Part shown: positions 30,581 through 37,845 of the stretch, piece after piece
Numbering within the stretch: the first letter of the stretch is position 1
Layout of the letters: every line of letters starts with the position of its first letter
NCBI GenBank assembly: GCA_910584905.1
Contig: CAJUCQ010000045.1
Location: forward strand, 1-37,845
Source of the DNA: an uncultured Muribaculaceae bacterium
Lineage (GTDB): Bacteria > Bacteroidota > Bacteroidia > Bacteroidales > Muribaculaceae
Reading direction: 5' to 3'
DNA: 37,845 nt
The notes under the pieces: model-generated
The model's input: the letters and a program-made list of their open reading frames with translations, nothing else
The model's database searches: none
What the model was told of the DNA's origin: nothing
Translations under genes and position numbers: made by a program

Positions 30581-32056
30581 TTATTCGAATGAACCCATTT
30601 TGAGGTAGTTTACTTCTTCCTGCGTGAGGTAGCGCCAACGGCCTCGGGGGAGGTTCTTCTTTGTCAGTCCGGCAAAGTAGACGCGGTCGAGCTTTGTCAC
30701 GTGATATCCGAGGCTCTCGAATATGCGGCGGACAATGCGGTTGCGTCCTGAGTGGATTTCGATTCCGGCCTGATTGCGGTCAGTCTCGGTGGCGTAGCTG
30801 ATTGCGTCGGCATGGATGGGGCCGTCCTCAAGTTCGATGCCGTCGGCAATACGCTGCATATCATCTTCGGAGATGTCGCGGTCGCACCAGACGTGGTATA
30901 TTTTTTTCTTCACGAATTTGGGGTGCGTGAGCTTTGAGGCGAGGTCGCCGTCGTTGGTGAGAAGGAGCACACCGGTAGTGTTTCGGTCGAGGCGGCCTAC
31001 GGGATAGATGCGCTCGGTGCATGCGCCCTTGACGAGGTCGAGGACTGTTGTGCGTCCGTTGGGATCGTCGGAGGTCGTAACGCAGTCTTTGGGCTTGTTA
31101 AGAAGGATGTAGCATTTGCTCTGCATCGTCACAACCTTGTCGTCGTACTCGACAACGTCGGAATGGCTTATTTTCGTGCCGAGTTCGGTCACAACCTGAC
31201 CGTTTACTTTGACAAGCCCCTGCTGGATGAACTCGTCGGCTTCGCGGCGCGAACAGATGCCCGAATTGCTCATGAACTTGTTGAGACGCATCTGCTCGTT
31301 GGGGTCCGGGATTGCCACTTCGTATTCGATTCGTTTGGGCCGGGGTGTAAAGCTCTTGCCGCGCGCAGGGAATGCGCCGCCCTGCTGACGGTTGTTGTAG
31401 CCGCCCTGACGGGGGCCGCGGTTCTGATTATTGTAGCCGCCTTGACGGGGCGCGCCGCCGTAGTTGTTCTGACGGGGGGCTCCGCCTCCGGCGTTGTATC
31501 CGCCCTGTTGCGGACGTCCCTGTCCGTAGGAGCGGTTGCGGTCGTAGTTCTGGCGAGCGTCAGCGCCATGAGCGTTGTATCCGCCCTGACGTTGGTTGTA
31601 TCCGCCCTGACGCTGGTTATATCCGCCGCGTTGGGCTCCGCCGTTGTTGTATCCGCCTTGCGGGCGCGGACGCTGGTACGAGGGGTTGTAAGGGCGCTGG
31701 TAGCCGCCGTTGTTGTCCTGACCTTCGCCGTCGTCGGGAATCTGCGGACGCTGATATGAGGGGTTGTAGGGACGCTGGTAGCCGCCGTTGTTGTTCTGGG
31801 GGCGGTTATATGATGCAGCACCGCGCTGGTAGCCGCCCTGCTGGTTGCGGGGCTGGTATGGACGCTGATATTGACGCGGAGCGCCGAAACGGGCTCCTTC
31901 GCCTTCGCCGCCGTCGAAGGGAGCACCTTCGGCTACGCCTTCGGGGCGCGGACGGTTTTCATACGGGCGGTCGTAGCGGGGTCTGTCGTTGTTTTCGGGG
32001 AGGAAGCCCTGACCTATACGCGGGCGTTTGGGCTTTTTTTCATTGGAATTTTCCAT
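30581..32056 (-). CDS. rluB: RluB-type 23S rRNA pseudouridine synthase with a long RGG/NQ-rich extension, 491 aa
   Basis: The C-terminal half is a standard RsuA/RluB/E/F enzyme: an S4 RNA-binding domain (about 256-302, MRLNKFMSNSGICSRREADE) and a catalytic domain (about 315-475) with GRLDRNTTG, Asp357 being the predicted nucleophile. Residues 1-245 are low-complexity and predicted disordered, rich in Gly, Asn, Gln, Arg, Tyr and Pro with many GGYN, QRQGG and YQRPYNPS units; a 16-residue unit occurs twice (89-104 and 115-130). The ATG at 32056 (MENSNEKKPKRPRIGQ) is chosen, but the frame stays open to 32197 (ATG at 32170). It is first in an operon with asnS. Confidence 0.92.
   Translation of the reverse strand: MENSNEKKPKRPRIGQGFLPENNDRPRYDRPYENRPRPEGVAEGAPFDGGEGEGARFGAPRQYQRPYQPRNQQGGYQRGAASYNRPQNNNGGYQRPYNPSYQRPQIPDDGEGQDNNGGYQRPYNPSYQRPRPQGGYNNGGAQRGGYNQRQGGYNQRQGGYNAHGADARQNYDRNRSYGQGRPQQGGYNAGGGAPRQNNYGGAPRQGGYNNQNRGPRQGGYNNRQQGGAFPARGKSFTPRPKRIEYEVAIPDPNEQMRLNKFMSNSGICSRREADEFIQQGLVKVNGQVVTELGTKISHSDVVEYDDKVVTMQSKCYILLNKPKDCVTTSDDPNGRTTVLDLVKGACTERIYPVGRLDRNTTGVLLLTNDGDLASKLTHPKFVKKKIYHVWCDRDISEDDMQRIADGIELEDGPIHADAISYATETDRNQAGIEIHSGRNRIVRRIFESLGYHVTKLDRVYFAGLTKKNLPRGRWRYLTQEEVNYLKMGSFE
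31370..31860. repeat. Imperfect tandem coding repeats in rluB
   Basis: Units such as GGTAGCCGCCGTTGTTG and CGCTGGTA recur, encoding GGYN/QRPYNPS motifs of the disordered extension. The clearest pair is 31667-31714 and 31745-31792. The units stay in frame and diverge at third positions, so this is a protein-level repeat and not a CRISPR array. Confidence 0.75.
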
Positions 32057-32194
32057 GTGTTCTGGCGTAGTGTGTGCTGGTAGCTTGTTTGTGTGTGCGC
32101 GTGAGTCAGAACCGAGCTTGGCGTGGTCATGAATCACCGGCTGTTTTTTGTGTTTTACGGCGGCCCGCATGGGGAGGTCGCCTTTCTGCGATGT

Positions 32195-32212
32195 CAAGGC
32201 CTCGCGGCCTTG
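32195..32212 (-). other. Leader hairpin with GNRA-type loop upstream of rluB
   Basis: In the transcript CAAGGCC-GCGA-GGCCTTG forms a perfect 7-base stem closed by a GCGA (GNRA) tetraloop. It lies in the long leader between the promoter at 32309-32339 and the ATG at 32056. The rest of the 357-base gap (32057-32413) holds the promoter, the open-frame extension of rluB and the ferritin terminator. Confidence 0.5.
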
Positions 32213-32308
32213 TTGTGAATGTGATTGAAATTGAGGGTTAACCTGTTCGGGAATATGTGCGATGTTTGCTAAAAGGTTATGGAATAGTTGTGTCGTTTAA
32301 TATTTTTG

Positions 32309-32339
32309 CAAAGATACGATTTTTTTTTAGTCCGGGCAA
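32309..32339 (-). promoter_or_regulatory. Promoter of rluB-asnS
   Basis: On the minus strand TTG (32337-32339), 20 bases, TATCTTTG (32309-32316) fits the consensus. The predicted leader to the ATG at 32056 is about 245 bases, unusually long for this window. Confidence 0.7.
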
Positions 32340-32345
32340 TTTATT

Positions 32346-32392
32346 TAAAAAAAAGCCGCCGAAGTTTTTATCGCGGAGTTTGCTTCGGCGGC
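32346..32392 (-). terminator. Terminator of the ferritin gene
   Basis: A perfect 10-base stem (32355-32364 with 32383-32392) on the minus strand is followed by eight T, 22 bases after the ferritin stop. Confidence 0.9.
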
Positions 32393-32413
32393 TTCGTTAT
32401 GCGCTAAGAGGTT

Positions 32414-32935
32414 TTATTCAGCCGACTGCAAGGGTGCAGGCACGTTGAACACGCGCGCGGCAAGTTCGCTGTCAAGCATATACAGCGCCAGACCGTTGTC
32501 GCCGGTAAGCTTCAGGCGGTCAATGAGGCCTTGGGCTGTCTCTTCCTCTTCGACCTGCTCGGCTACAAACCAGTCGAGCTTGCCGCGGGTGGCGTAGTCG
32601 CGGTGCTCCTCGGCGAGGGCGTAGAGGGCGTTGATCATGGCTGTCACTTTCTGCTCATGGGCAAGAGTATCCTCGAAGGCTGCGAGAGGCGAAGCCCACG
32701 TCTGAGGCACCTCGGCAATGGGTTTGAGGACAACACGACCGCCTCGGCTCACGATGTAGTTGATGAAGATTTCGGCATGAGCCTGTTCTTCCTTGAACTG
32801 GATGCGGAACCAGTTGGCAACACCGGCATGGCCTTCACTTTCGAAGTGCATGGCCATAGCGAGATAAAGGTATGCCGACCAGAACTCGGCATTGATTTGC
32901 TCGTTGAGAGCTTCTTGAATTTTCGGATTCAACAT
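32414..32935 (-). CDS. ftnA: Bacterial non-haem ferritin, 173 aa
   Basis: A cytosolic iron-storage protein with ferroxidase activity, forming a 24-subunit cage. The ligands are present: Glu17 (INAEFWSAYLYLAMA), the Glu50/His53 pair in FKEEQAHAEIF, Glu94-type residues in AHEQKVTAMI, and EQVEEEETAQGLID for the second metal site. The length is close to the usual 160-170 residues. It appears monocistronic, with a terminator at 32346-32392. A 7-base inverted repeat (32947-32953 with 32969-32975) lies just upstream of the start. No consensus -7 element is visible. Confidence 0.96.
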   Translation of the reverse strand: MLNPKIQEALNEQINAEFWSAYLYLAMAMHFESEGHAGVANWFRIQFKEEQAHAEIFINYIVSRGGRVVLKPIAEVPQTWASPLAAFEDTLAHEQKVTAMINALYALAEEHRDYATRGKLDWFVAEQVEEEETAQGLIDRLKLTGDNGLALYMLDSELAARVFNVPAPLQSAE

Positions 32936-32946
32936 TGCTAAAACGT

Positions 32947-32975
32947 GTTATAAGATGTATGACTTGTATTATAAC
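32947..32975. promoter_or_regulatory. Inverted repeat upstream of ferritin
   Basis: GTTATAA and TTATAAC are separated by 15 bases, 11 bases before the ferritin ATG. It could be an operator or part of the leader. The evidence is the symmetry alone. Confidence 0.3.
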
Positions 32976-33014
32976 ATCCGCGGCGAGTCGTTGGTTTTTA
33001 CAGCCGCCGCGGAT
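32976..33014 (-). terminator. Candidate terminator of the GH81 gene
   Basis: ATCCGCGGCG (32976-32985) pairs perfectly with CGCCGCGGAT (33005-33014), starting 8 bases past the GH81 stop. Only a weak T-rich tract follows on the minus strand. Confidence 0.6.
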
Positions 33015-33021
33015 TGAGGAT

Positions 33022-35931
33022 TTATTTTTTAATTATACGAATCGTGGAGGGCGCCATGAGGGTGCAACCGGGTTCCACGCGCAGGATGTAGACACCCGAG
33101 GGAAGTGTCCCGACGGATATGGCAGCGGTATATCCGCCCTCGACGGAGCATCCGCCGACACGCCGACCGTCGGCCGCGAAAAGCGTGGCGTAACCGGTTT
33201 CGGCGCTGCGCACCATAAGACAACTGCCGCTGAGCGTGGCGTCCACGGCTACGACGGGGAGGCAAGGCTCGACACCTGAAGTCGAACAGTCAGTGCCTGC
33301 GACATAGGTGAGCTGACGGGTGACGGCGAGACCGCCTGCGAAGGCAATCTTGACGCGCACCTTTATCGTTGTCCCGGCGGCGACGCCGTTCAGTGTTGCA
33401 GAATATCCGCCTTCAGGGTCGGCATTCATCGGGATTTCGGCGAAGCCGTCCGTTTCGTTGAAGAGCCACGGACCGGCAAAGCCTGTGTAGGCGCTTTCGT
33501 CGCCGAATGACGCCGAGATTTTCACTCCGCCTCCATCGCCGAGGGTTGTAAACCCTATTGCATATGGCGCCTTGAATTCGCCCTCGGATGCTTCGGAAGA
33601 TATTTCGATACATTCGCCTGTCGAGGGGGTGCCGGGCTTGTCGGGGTCGGACGGATCGGATGGTTCGACGGGCGAAAGCGTGCCGTCGGAGACAAATGTG
33701 GCGGCCGAGCGAGGCGCGACATCAAGGGTCGTACCGTCGGAGAAGGTGACTTTAACCGGAGACGCCGAATAATTGGCGGCAACGTAGGTTGTCACGTCGC
33801 CATTGCGGAAAGCCTGCGCGAGAGGCTTGTCGGCGGTGAGCGTCAAATCAGGAGTGCCGACAGCGGCGAGGGCATGAATCCAATAATAAGTAAGAGCGTG
33901 GGAAGCGCCGAACTTGACGCCCATGCGCGATATGTTGCGGTTGTAGAAGTCGAGAGCCTCGGCGGGGTCTGAAAGCGCTCTGAACTGCGCCCATGCGTCG
34001 TACCAGATATTGGGGTTGGTGTCGCCTCCGAGAATGCCCGTGCGCGCACACATCGACTCCCACAGACGGGAGGCATATTCGGGTTTGTCGACGAGATAGG
34101 TCGACGAAGGCTGCACGGGATATATCTGGATGCCATACGAGCCGGCAATGCCTCCGCCCCAAAAGTTCTCATCGTCGTAGCCGTTGGCAAACACGCGGGA
34201 GGCGAGCGCCGAAGCAAAGCCTGACGGGCGATTGCGGGCCTCGGTGTCGAACCAGTATTCCTGAATTGCGGAAAGCTCGGTGGCGAACATCCACACGGCG
34301 GCATCGCGCAAAGCGGTGTTGCCCGTGACCTCGGCCCATTTTATCATGGCCGCATGACACATCATGGCTTCCGACGTAGACTCTTGGTCGTTACCGGGAC
34401 CGAGGGTGGCAAAGCCGTTAGCCCAGCAATGGCCCGAATAGGGGCTGAAAGAGCGCAGATATGGAAACATGGGGTCGTTTCGGTCGATGCTTGCGATGTC
34501 GCGCACGAGAAGGTCGACCATAGCTCCCCACTTCGAAGCCCATTCGGAATCGAAGCTCGCGACAGTGGCTGCCGCTTCGATAAAATACCCGAAGTGGAAA
34601 TTATGATCGTTGAGATTCGAATCCTGTCCGTGTCCGGCAGGATATGCGAGCATGGCGTTCCACGGCTTATGATAGTAGAATACAAATGCGACGTCGCCTG
34701 AGGCGGCTGTGAACCACTTTTCGAGCTGAGTCTTAAGCAACGAGATTGCTCGGGCCGCCCCGTCGTCATAGCCGGCTTCGCGGGCAAGCATAGCCGTCTG
34801 CGAAAGGCGGTTCATCAACTGGCCGTCGTTATAAGAGTCGGTCCAAGGGTCGAAACCTGTGTTGTCGCACACTTCATCCACGAGCGTCTTCAGGCGTTCA
34901 AAGCTATAGCCTGTGGCGGCAAGATGCGCGGCCGGGAGAACGGGAAGAATGCCGCTGAAGGTGCGCTCGGTGGTAAATTCGCTTGCGGTAACAAGACGCA
35001 GCTCGCCGCGCACGGTTGAAAATCGCCCTTGCGCCGGGAGGGCGCCGTCGCAGTCAGCGGCAAGATTGGCCCAATGATGCGGAAGAAGACCTATTATCGG
35101 CTTTTCATCGTCTGAGCCTTCTTTATAGCACGGGGTTACGCTATACTTACACCTCACAAGCCCCGACGACGGCTCATAGCTCCATTCGGCCTTGGTATCG
35201 GCAGGAAAAACGAAAGCGTGCGAACTCCACGAGCGCGCTGACGCCTCATCGTCGCCGGCCTCAGGAAGCATCGCCACTGTCCAGTAATCCTTGCCGGCAA
35301 GGTCGGAAGTGATGACATTACCTTCAATTTTCCACTTGGCTCCGGATGGAGCGTATGCGGCATACGAAGCTCCGTTATACGACTTTGAAATGAGCACGAT
35401 ATTGTCGGATATGGCACTGACAGCACCTTGGGCAACCGCGATACGCACGGGCGCACTGCCGGTGCGGGTAAAATACACCATCGGCATCCCCTGCCCCATG
35501 ACGGCCTCCATAGAAGAAGCGGCGCCGGGCCACCGCAGGGTGACAGTCCAGTCGGAATAGTCGCTGACGGCAGTCTGAGGAGCATCCAGCCCCTCAAGCC
35601 CGACAACCAGCGGATTCTCGGCCGTAATCGCCTGCTGCTCCATATTGCGGATTATGGCAAGGCCTGCATCAAGCGGCTTGAGAGCCATAGGATAATTGAA
35701 AATACCCGCGCCGTGGGAATTTATGAGTTCGTTGCTCCACCAGTCGTTGGTCGGCACCGGTCTGTCGGCCGCGGCTCCGCACACGGCCGGCACGCCGGGC
35801 GGGTAAGCATTGCGTCCTGCATTGTCCGTGCCCGGAAATTCAGTAAGATAACTTGCGGCTCCGACCGTCTCGGCCATCACCATCAGCCCGCCTGACATCG
35901 CAAGGGCGAGTGAAAAAAGGATTTTCTTCAT
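33022..35931 (-). CDS. Secreted glycoside hydrolase family 81 (endo-beta-1,3-glucanase), 969 aa
   Basis: A predicted secreted laminarinase-type enzyme. The signal peptide (about 1-20) is followed by the N-terminal beta domain (PVPTNDWWSNELI at 59-71) and an alpha/alpha-barrel. The barrel carries the GH81 hallmarks: NDHNFHFGYF (441-450, with the catalytic Asp), YSGHCWANG (498-506) and NDQESTSEA (514-522, Glu517 and Glu521 as candidate catalytic residues). After about residue 750 come a Pro/Ser/Asp-rich linker, a beta domain (about 772-880) and a C-terminal GVYILRV-type tail (about 895-969) resembling type IX sorting domains. There is no SusC/SusD pair or other glucanase nearby, so it does not form a recognisable polysaccharide utilisation locus. 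Confidence 0.93.
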   Translation of the reverse strand: MKKILFSLALAMSGGLMVMAETVGAASYLTEFPGTDNAGRNAYPPGVPAVCGAAADRPVPTNDWWSNELINSHGAGIFNYPMALKPLDAGLAIIRNMEQQAITAENPLVVGLEGLDAPQTAVSDYSDWTVTLRWPGAASSMEAVMGQGMPMVYFTRTGSAPVRIAVAQGAVSAISDNIVLISKSYNGASYAAYAPSGAKWKIEGNVITSDLAGKDYWTVAMLPEAGDDEASARSWSSHAFVFPADTKAEWSYEPSSGLVRCKYSVTPCYKEGSDDEKPIIGLLPHHWANLAADCDGALPAQGRFSTVRGELRLVTASEFTTERTFSGILPVLPAAHLAATGYSFERLKTLVDEVCDNTGFDPWTDSYNDGQLMNRLSQTAMLAREAGYDDGAARAISLLKTQLEKWFTAASGDVAFVFYYHKPWNAMLAYPAGHGQDSNLNDHNFHFGYFIEAAATVASFDSEWASKWGAMVDLLVRDIASIDRNDPMFPYLRSFSPYSGHCWANGFATLGPGNDQESTSEAMMCHAAMIKWAEVTGNTALRDAAVWMFATELSAIQEYWFDTEARNRPSGFASALASRVFANGYDDENFWGGGIAGSYGIQIYPVQPSSTYLVDKPEYASRLWESMCARTGILGGDTNPNIWYDAWAQFRALSDPAEALDFYNRNISRMGVKFGASHALTYYWIHALAAVGTPDLTLTADKPLAQAFRNGDVTTYVAANYSASPVKVTFSDGTTLDVAPRSAATFVSDGTLSPVEPSDPSDPDKPGTPSTGECIEISSEASEGEFKAPYAIGFTTLGDGGGVKISASFGDESAYTGFAGPWLFNETDGFAEIPMNADPEGGYSATLNGVAAGTTIKVRVKIAFAGGLAVTRQLTYVAGTDCSTSGVEPCLPVVAVDATLSGSCLMVRSAETGYATLFAADGRRVGGCSVEGGYTAAISVGTLPSGVYILRVEPGCTLMAPSTIRIIKK

Positions 35932-35986
35932 GGATAGTTTTTAAATGGATAATTATAATTGGTCTGTGTTATATCAAAACAGCATA

Positions 35987-36018
35987 CAAAGATGATGAAT
36001 TATTTACAAAAAACCAAA
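35987..36018 (-). promoter_or_regulatory. Candidate promoter of the GH81 gene
   Basis: On the minus strand TTTG (36015-36018), 20 bases, CATCTTTG (35987-35994) is one base from the consensus. The -33 element lies inside the end of the glycerate kinase gene. Confidence 0.45.
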
Positions 36019-37046
36019 TTTTCCGACGCCCACTCGGCAACAGCGTCTGAGACCAGATTCATCGCCGTACGTTTATCGGGCAAAGGGGCATCAGCGGCCT
36101 GACAGGCAATCGTCATGGGATAACGCGTTGCATCAGTCACTCGCCCGCCGACAGCCAACACAGGGACCGACCGACGGCAACAGTAGCGAAATATCGAATC
36201 GACACATTTCCCCCCGGCAGTCTGCTCGTCTATCGAACCCTCACCGGTGATTACGAGCCGCGCGCCCTCAAACAGACCGTAATGGAAATCAATTACGGCT
36301 TCCGCTCCAAGACGACATTTACTGCCCGGAACGGCGCCGACTGCATATCCGAGACCGCCGCCCGCACCCCCGAATGCAGGCAATGACGACGCGACACATG
36401 AGGCCACGAGGGCGAAAGCATTCGCTACCACAGCGCGCTGCGAATGCGACACAAATCCTTTTTGGCGGACAAAATCCATCGCGGAAAGCGACGATAGCCC
36501 ATCACAAGGCAACATGGGACAAGCAACGTCGCACAAGCCGACAAGCCCCGGGCCGTCAACCCCCGAAGGAATCACCTCCGACAGCCCGCGCCGCGCCAGC
36601 ACGGCCGGAGTAGGCACCTCGTCAATACGTCTGCCTGACGAGTCAACAAACGTCCACCCGAGCGAATACAAGAAACCCGCCCCGGCATCAGCCGATGATG
36701 TACCTCCGATTCCGATATAAATATCACGGAAACGAGGAGCCAGCCGCATTACGGCCTCACCGACAAGCGCGCTCGAACGCATCTCCGGTGATAGCGACAG
36801 CAAATTGGCGCCGGCCAAACTGCAACTCATCACCAATACAGCATCATCCGACAACCTGTAGGCACCGCTGACCCCGCTCACAGGCTCGGCGTCGAAAGCC
36901 TCGGGAGTCCCCTCCCCTCCGTCAGCCATAGGCAAAAATACCACATCGTCCGACACCCCGGCACGACGAAGCCCGCGAGACATCGCATCAGCGACCTCGC
37001 GAGCGCTCATCGTGCCCTTGAACTTATCGGGCGCGAGAAGAATCAT
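36000..37046 (-). CDS. Glycerate kinase (GarK/GlxK type), 348 aa
   Basis: Phosphorylates glycerate, usually to 2-phosphoglycerate in this family (PF02595), linking glyoxylate or tartronate metabolism to glycolysis. The start ILLAPDKFKGTMSAREVADAM is typical, followed by LPMADGGEGTPEAF (25-60), IGIGGTSSADAGAG (the conserved GGS..nDgGaG loop), FGGAGGGLGYAVGA and VITGEGSIDEQTAGGK. It is about 30 residues shorter than E. coli GarK. The start overlaps the rpiB stop by four bases, so the two are probably translated from one mRNA. Confidence 0.95.
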   Translation of the reverse strand: MILLAPDKFKGTMSAREVADAMSRGLRRAGVSDDVVFLPMADGGEGTPEAFDAEPVSGVSGAYRLSDDAVLVMSCSLAGANLLSLSPEMRSSALVGEAVMRLAPRFRDIYIGIGGTSSADAGAGFLYSLGWTFVDSSGRRIDEVPTPAVLARRGLSEVIPSGVDGPGLVGLCDVACPMLPCDGLSSLSAMDFVRQKGFVSHSQRAVVANAFALVASCVASSLPAFGGAGGGLGYAVGAVPGSKCRLGAEAVIDFHYGLFEGARLVITGEGSIDEQTAGGKCVDSIFRYCCRRSVPVLAVGGRVTDATRYPMTIACQAADAPLPDKRTAMNLVSDAVAEWASENLVFCK

Positions 37047-37510
37047 ACCTTCGAAAAATCGACGGGTATCTTGGCAATACGGCGCTCATGGCGTCCGCCC
37101 TCAAAATCAGTGTCAAGAAACACATCAACGATATTCAGAGCCTCTTCCGGCTTGATAAACCGAGCCGGAAGCACGAGGACATTTGCATCGTTGTGCTGAC
37201 GGGCCAGCGCCGCGAGTTCAGTGTTCCAGCACAATGCCGCACGGACACCCTGATGCTTGTTAAGAGTCATGCCGATACCGTTACCGCTGCCACACAAAGC
37301 TATCCCGGGATACACAGCGCCATTTTCGACAGCCGTAGCACACGGATGCGCTAAATCCGGATAATCACAACTGTCGGTCGACATCGTCCCAAAATCCTTA
37401 TACGCGATACCCAGACTCTCGAGATAACCCTCAATTATACATTTCATTTCGTAGCCGGCATGGTCAGAACACAGCCCGACAGGCACACCGGAATGAAGAA
37501 TACTTGCCAT
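37043..37510 (-). CDS. rpiB: Ribose-5-phosphate isomerase B, 155 aa
   Basis: Interconverts ribose-5-phosphate and ribulose-5-phosphate. Diagnostic segments are VGLCSDHAGYEMK (Asp16, His17) near the N-terminus, GIALCGSGNGIGMTLNKHQG with the catalytic Cys73, and ALARQHNDANVLVLPARF. The open frame reaches 37657, but the ATG at 37510 gives the normal N-terminus. It is first in a two-gene unit with glycerate kinase. A -7 element lies 45 bases upstream. Confidence 0.96.
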   Translation of the reverse strand: MASILHSGVPVGLCSDHAGYEMKCIIEGYLESLGIAYKDFGTMSTDSCDYPDLAHPCATAVENGAVYPGIALCGSGNGIGMTLNKHQGVRAALCWNTELAALARQHNDANVLVLPARFIKPEEALNIVDVFLDTDFEGGRHERRIAKIPVDFSKV

Positions 37511-37554
37511 ACTTTCTAATATTAAATCAAAGCGCCGAAGCGCATAAAACCGTA

Positions 37555-37562
37555 CAAAATTA
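37555..37562 (-). promoter_or_regulatory. -7 element for rpiB-glycerate kinase
   Basis: TAATTTTG on the minus strand matches TAnnTTTG. The matching TTG would be further away than usual, so only the -7 element is claimed. Confidence 0.5.
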
Positions 37563-37583
37563 ACAAAAAAATCGCCACGAAGG

Positions 37584-37614
37584 TTGCAAAATCCGAAAAA
37601 AGTGCTTACCTTTG
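37584..37614 (+). promoter_or_regulatory. Promoter of tRNA-Leu
   Basis: TTG (37584-37586), 20 bases, TACCTTTG (37607-37614) is a full consensus match, 63 bases upstream of the tRNA and back to back with the rpiB -7 element. Confidence 0.72.
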
Positions 37615-37677
37615 CAACGCAAAAGCCGAAAGGGCTGATTCTCATTATTGAAATCACAGCTTCGGCTCAAGCCCCAA

Positions 37678-37758
37678 GCCCAGGTGGCGGAATGGTAGAC
37701 GCGCTCGTTTCAGGTGCGAGTGCCGCGAGGCGTGCAGGTTCGAGTCCTGTTCTGGGCA
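37678..37758 (+). tRNA. tRNA-Leu (CAG)
   Basis: An 81-base class II tRNA. The acceptor stem is GCCCAGG/TCTGGGC with discriminator A, the anticodon loop is TTCAGGT (anticodon CAG at 37711-37713), a long variable arm follows, and the T arm is GCAGG-TTCGAGT-CCTGT. CCA is not encoded. Confidence 0.96.
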
Positions 37759-37765
37759 CAGATTT

Positions 37766-37815
37766 AGCGAGATAACTCATTGAAAATTCAATAGTTATCT
37801 CGCTTTCATTTTATT
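37766..37815 (+). terminator. Terminator after tRNA-Leu
   Basis: AGCGAGATAACT (37766-37777) pairs perfectly with AGTTATCTCGCT (37793-37804), with an inner ATTGAA/TTCAAT pairing, followed by a T-rich tract. Confidence 0.8.
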
Positions 37816-37816
37816 C

Positions 37817-37835
37817 TACGTGCATATTACGTGCA
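37817..37835. repeat. Direct repeat TACGTGCA next to tRNA-Leu
   Basis: TACGTGCA occurs at 37817-37824 and 37828-37835, an 11-base period close to one helical turn. It lies just past the tRNA-Leu terminator at the edge of the window. Confidence 0.5.
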
Positions 37836-37845
37836 AATGGTGTCA

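Noticed and set aside
31370..31860. Repeats resembling a CRISPR array
   Set aside because: The units are short, irregular, in frame with rluB and lack constant-length spacers; no cas gene is present.
33022..35931. Polysaccharide utilisation locus around GH81
   Set aside because: No SusC/SusD pair, sugar transporter or further glucan hydrolase lies nearby in the window.

Overview
The window looks like a chromosomal segment of a gut Bacteroidales, most probably Muribaculaceae (family-level inference). The support is: promoters of the Bacteroidota type (TAnnTTTG at -7 with TTG or TTTG 19-20 bases upstream), start codons without Shine-Dalgarno sequences, moderately high GC, secreted proteins ending in a YYxLQGxRV...IRR tail, a DUF6377-like membrane regulator, an OmpA-family porin and an RGG-extended RluB. 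No phage, insertion sequence, CRISPR array or SusC/SusD pair is present. A tRNA-Leu and a pair of short direct repeats at the right edge could mark the border of an integrated element lying outside the window.

Layout. 1-6800: a 2[4Fe-4S] ferredoxin and an MFS transporter (minus strand), then a plus-strand run of AI-2E-type permease, GT2 glycosyltransferase, membrane GT-C-like glycosyltransferase and OmpA-like protein. 6846-13620: an accessory-looking block with a 1178-residue secreted protein (SGNH/DUF4886 core between two copies of one beta domain, plus carbohydrate-binding-like modules), a membrane-tethered TPR/HTH regulator, and a divergent secreted protein with the same C-terminal tail. 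13700-20300: tRNA-His, Kup potassium transporter, DUF3298-like lipoprotein, rubrerythrin, small outer-membrane barrel, glucosamine-6-phosphate deaminase and a glutaminase-fold protein that has lost its catalytic residues.

20568-28800: eight tightly packed plus-strand genes (dedA, rpe, ftsK, lolA-like, trxB, ybaK, aroC, TIGR01212 radical SAM), several with 4-base overlaps, driven by a good promoter at 20485-20515. 28850-32935: a possible 53-residue gene, asnS and rluB as a minus-strand operon with a long leader, and ferritin. 33022-37510: a solitary secreted GH81 endo-beta-1,3-glucanase, then glycerate kinase and rpiB as a minus-strand pair. The window ends with tRNA-Leu(CAG).

Functional threads: oxygen and iron defence (rubrerythrin, ferritin, thioredoxin reductase), sugar phosphate metabolism (nagB, rpe, rpiB, glycerate kinase), envelope assembly (GT pair, OmpA, LolA-like, DedA) and export of glycan-active proteins carrying C-terminal tails. 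The most unusual items are the pseudo-glutaminase, the regulator flanked by two genes with matching tails, the duplicated-domain DUF4886 protein, and shortened versions of AroC and the radical SAM protein.
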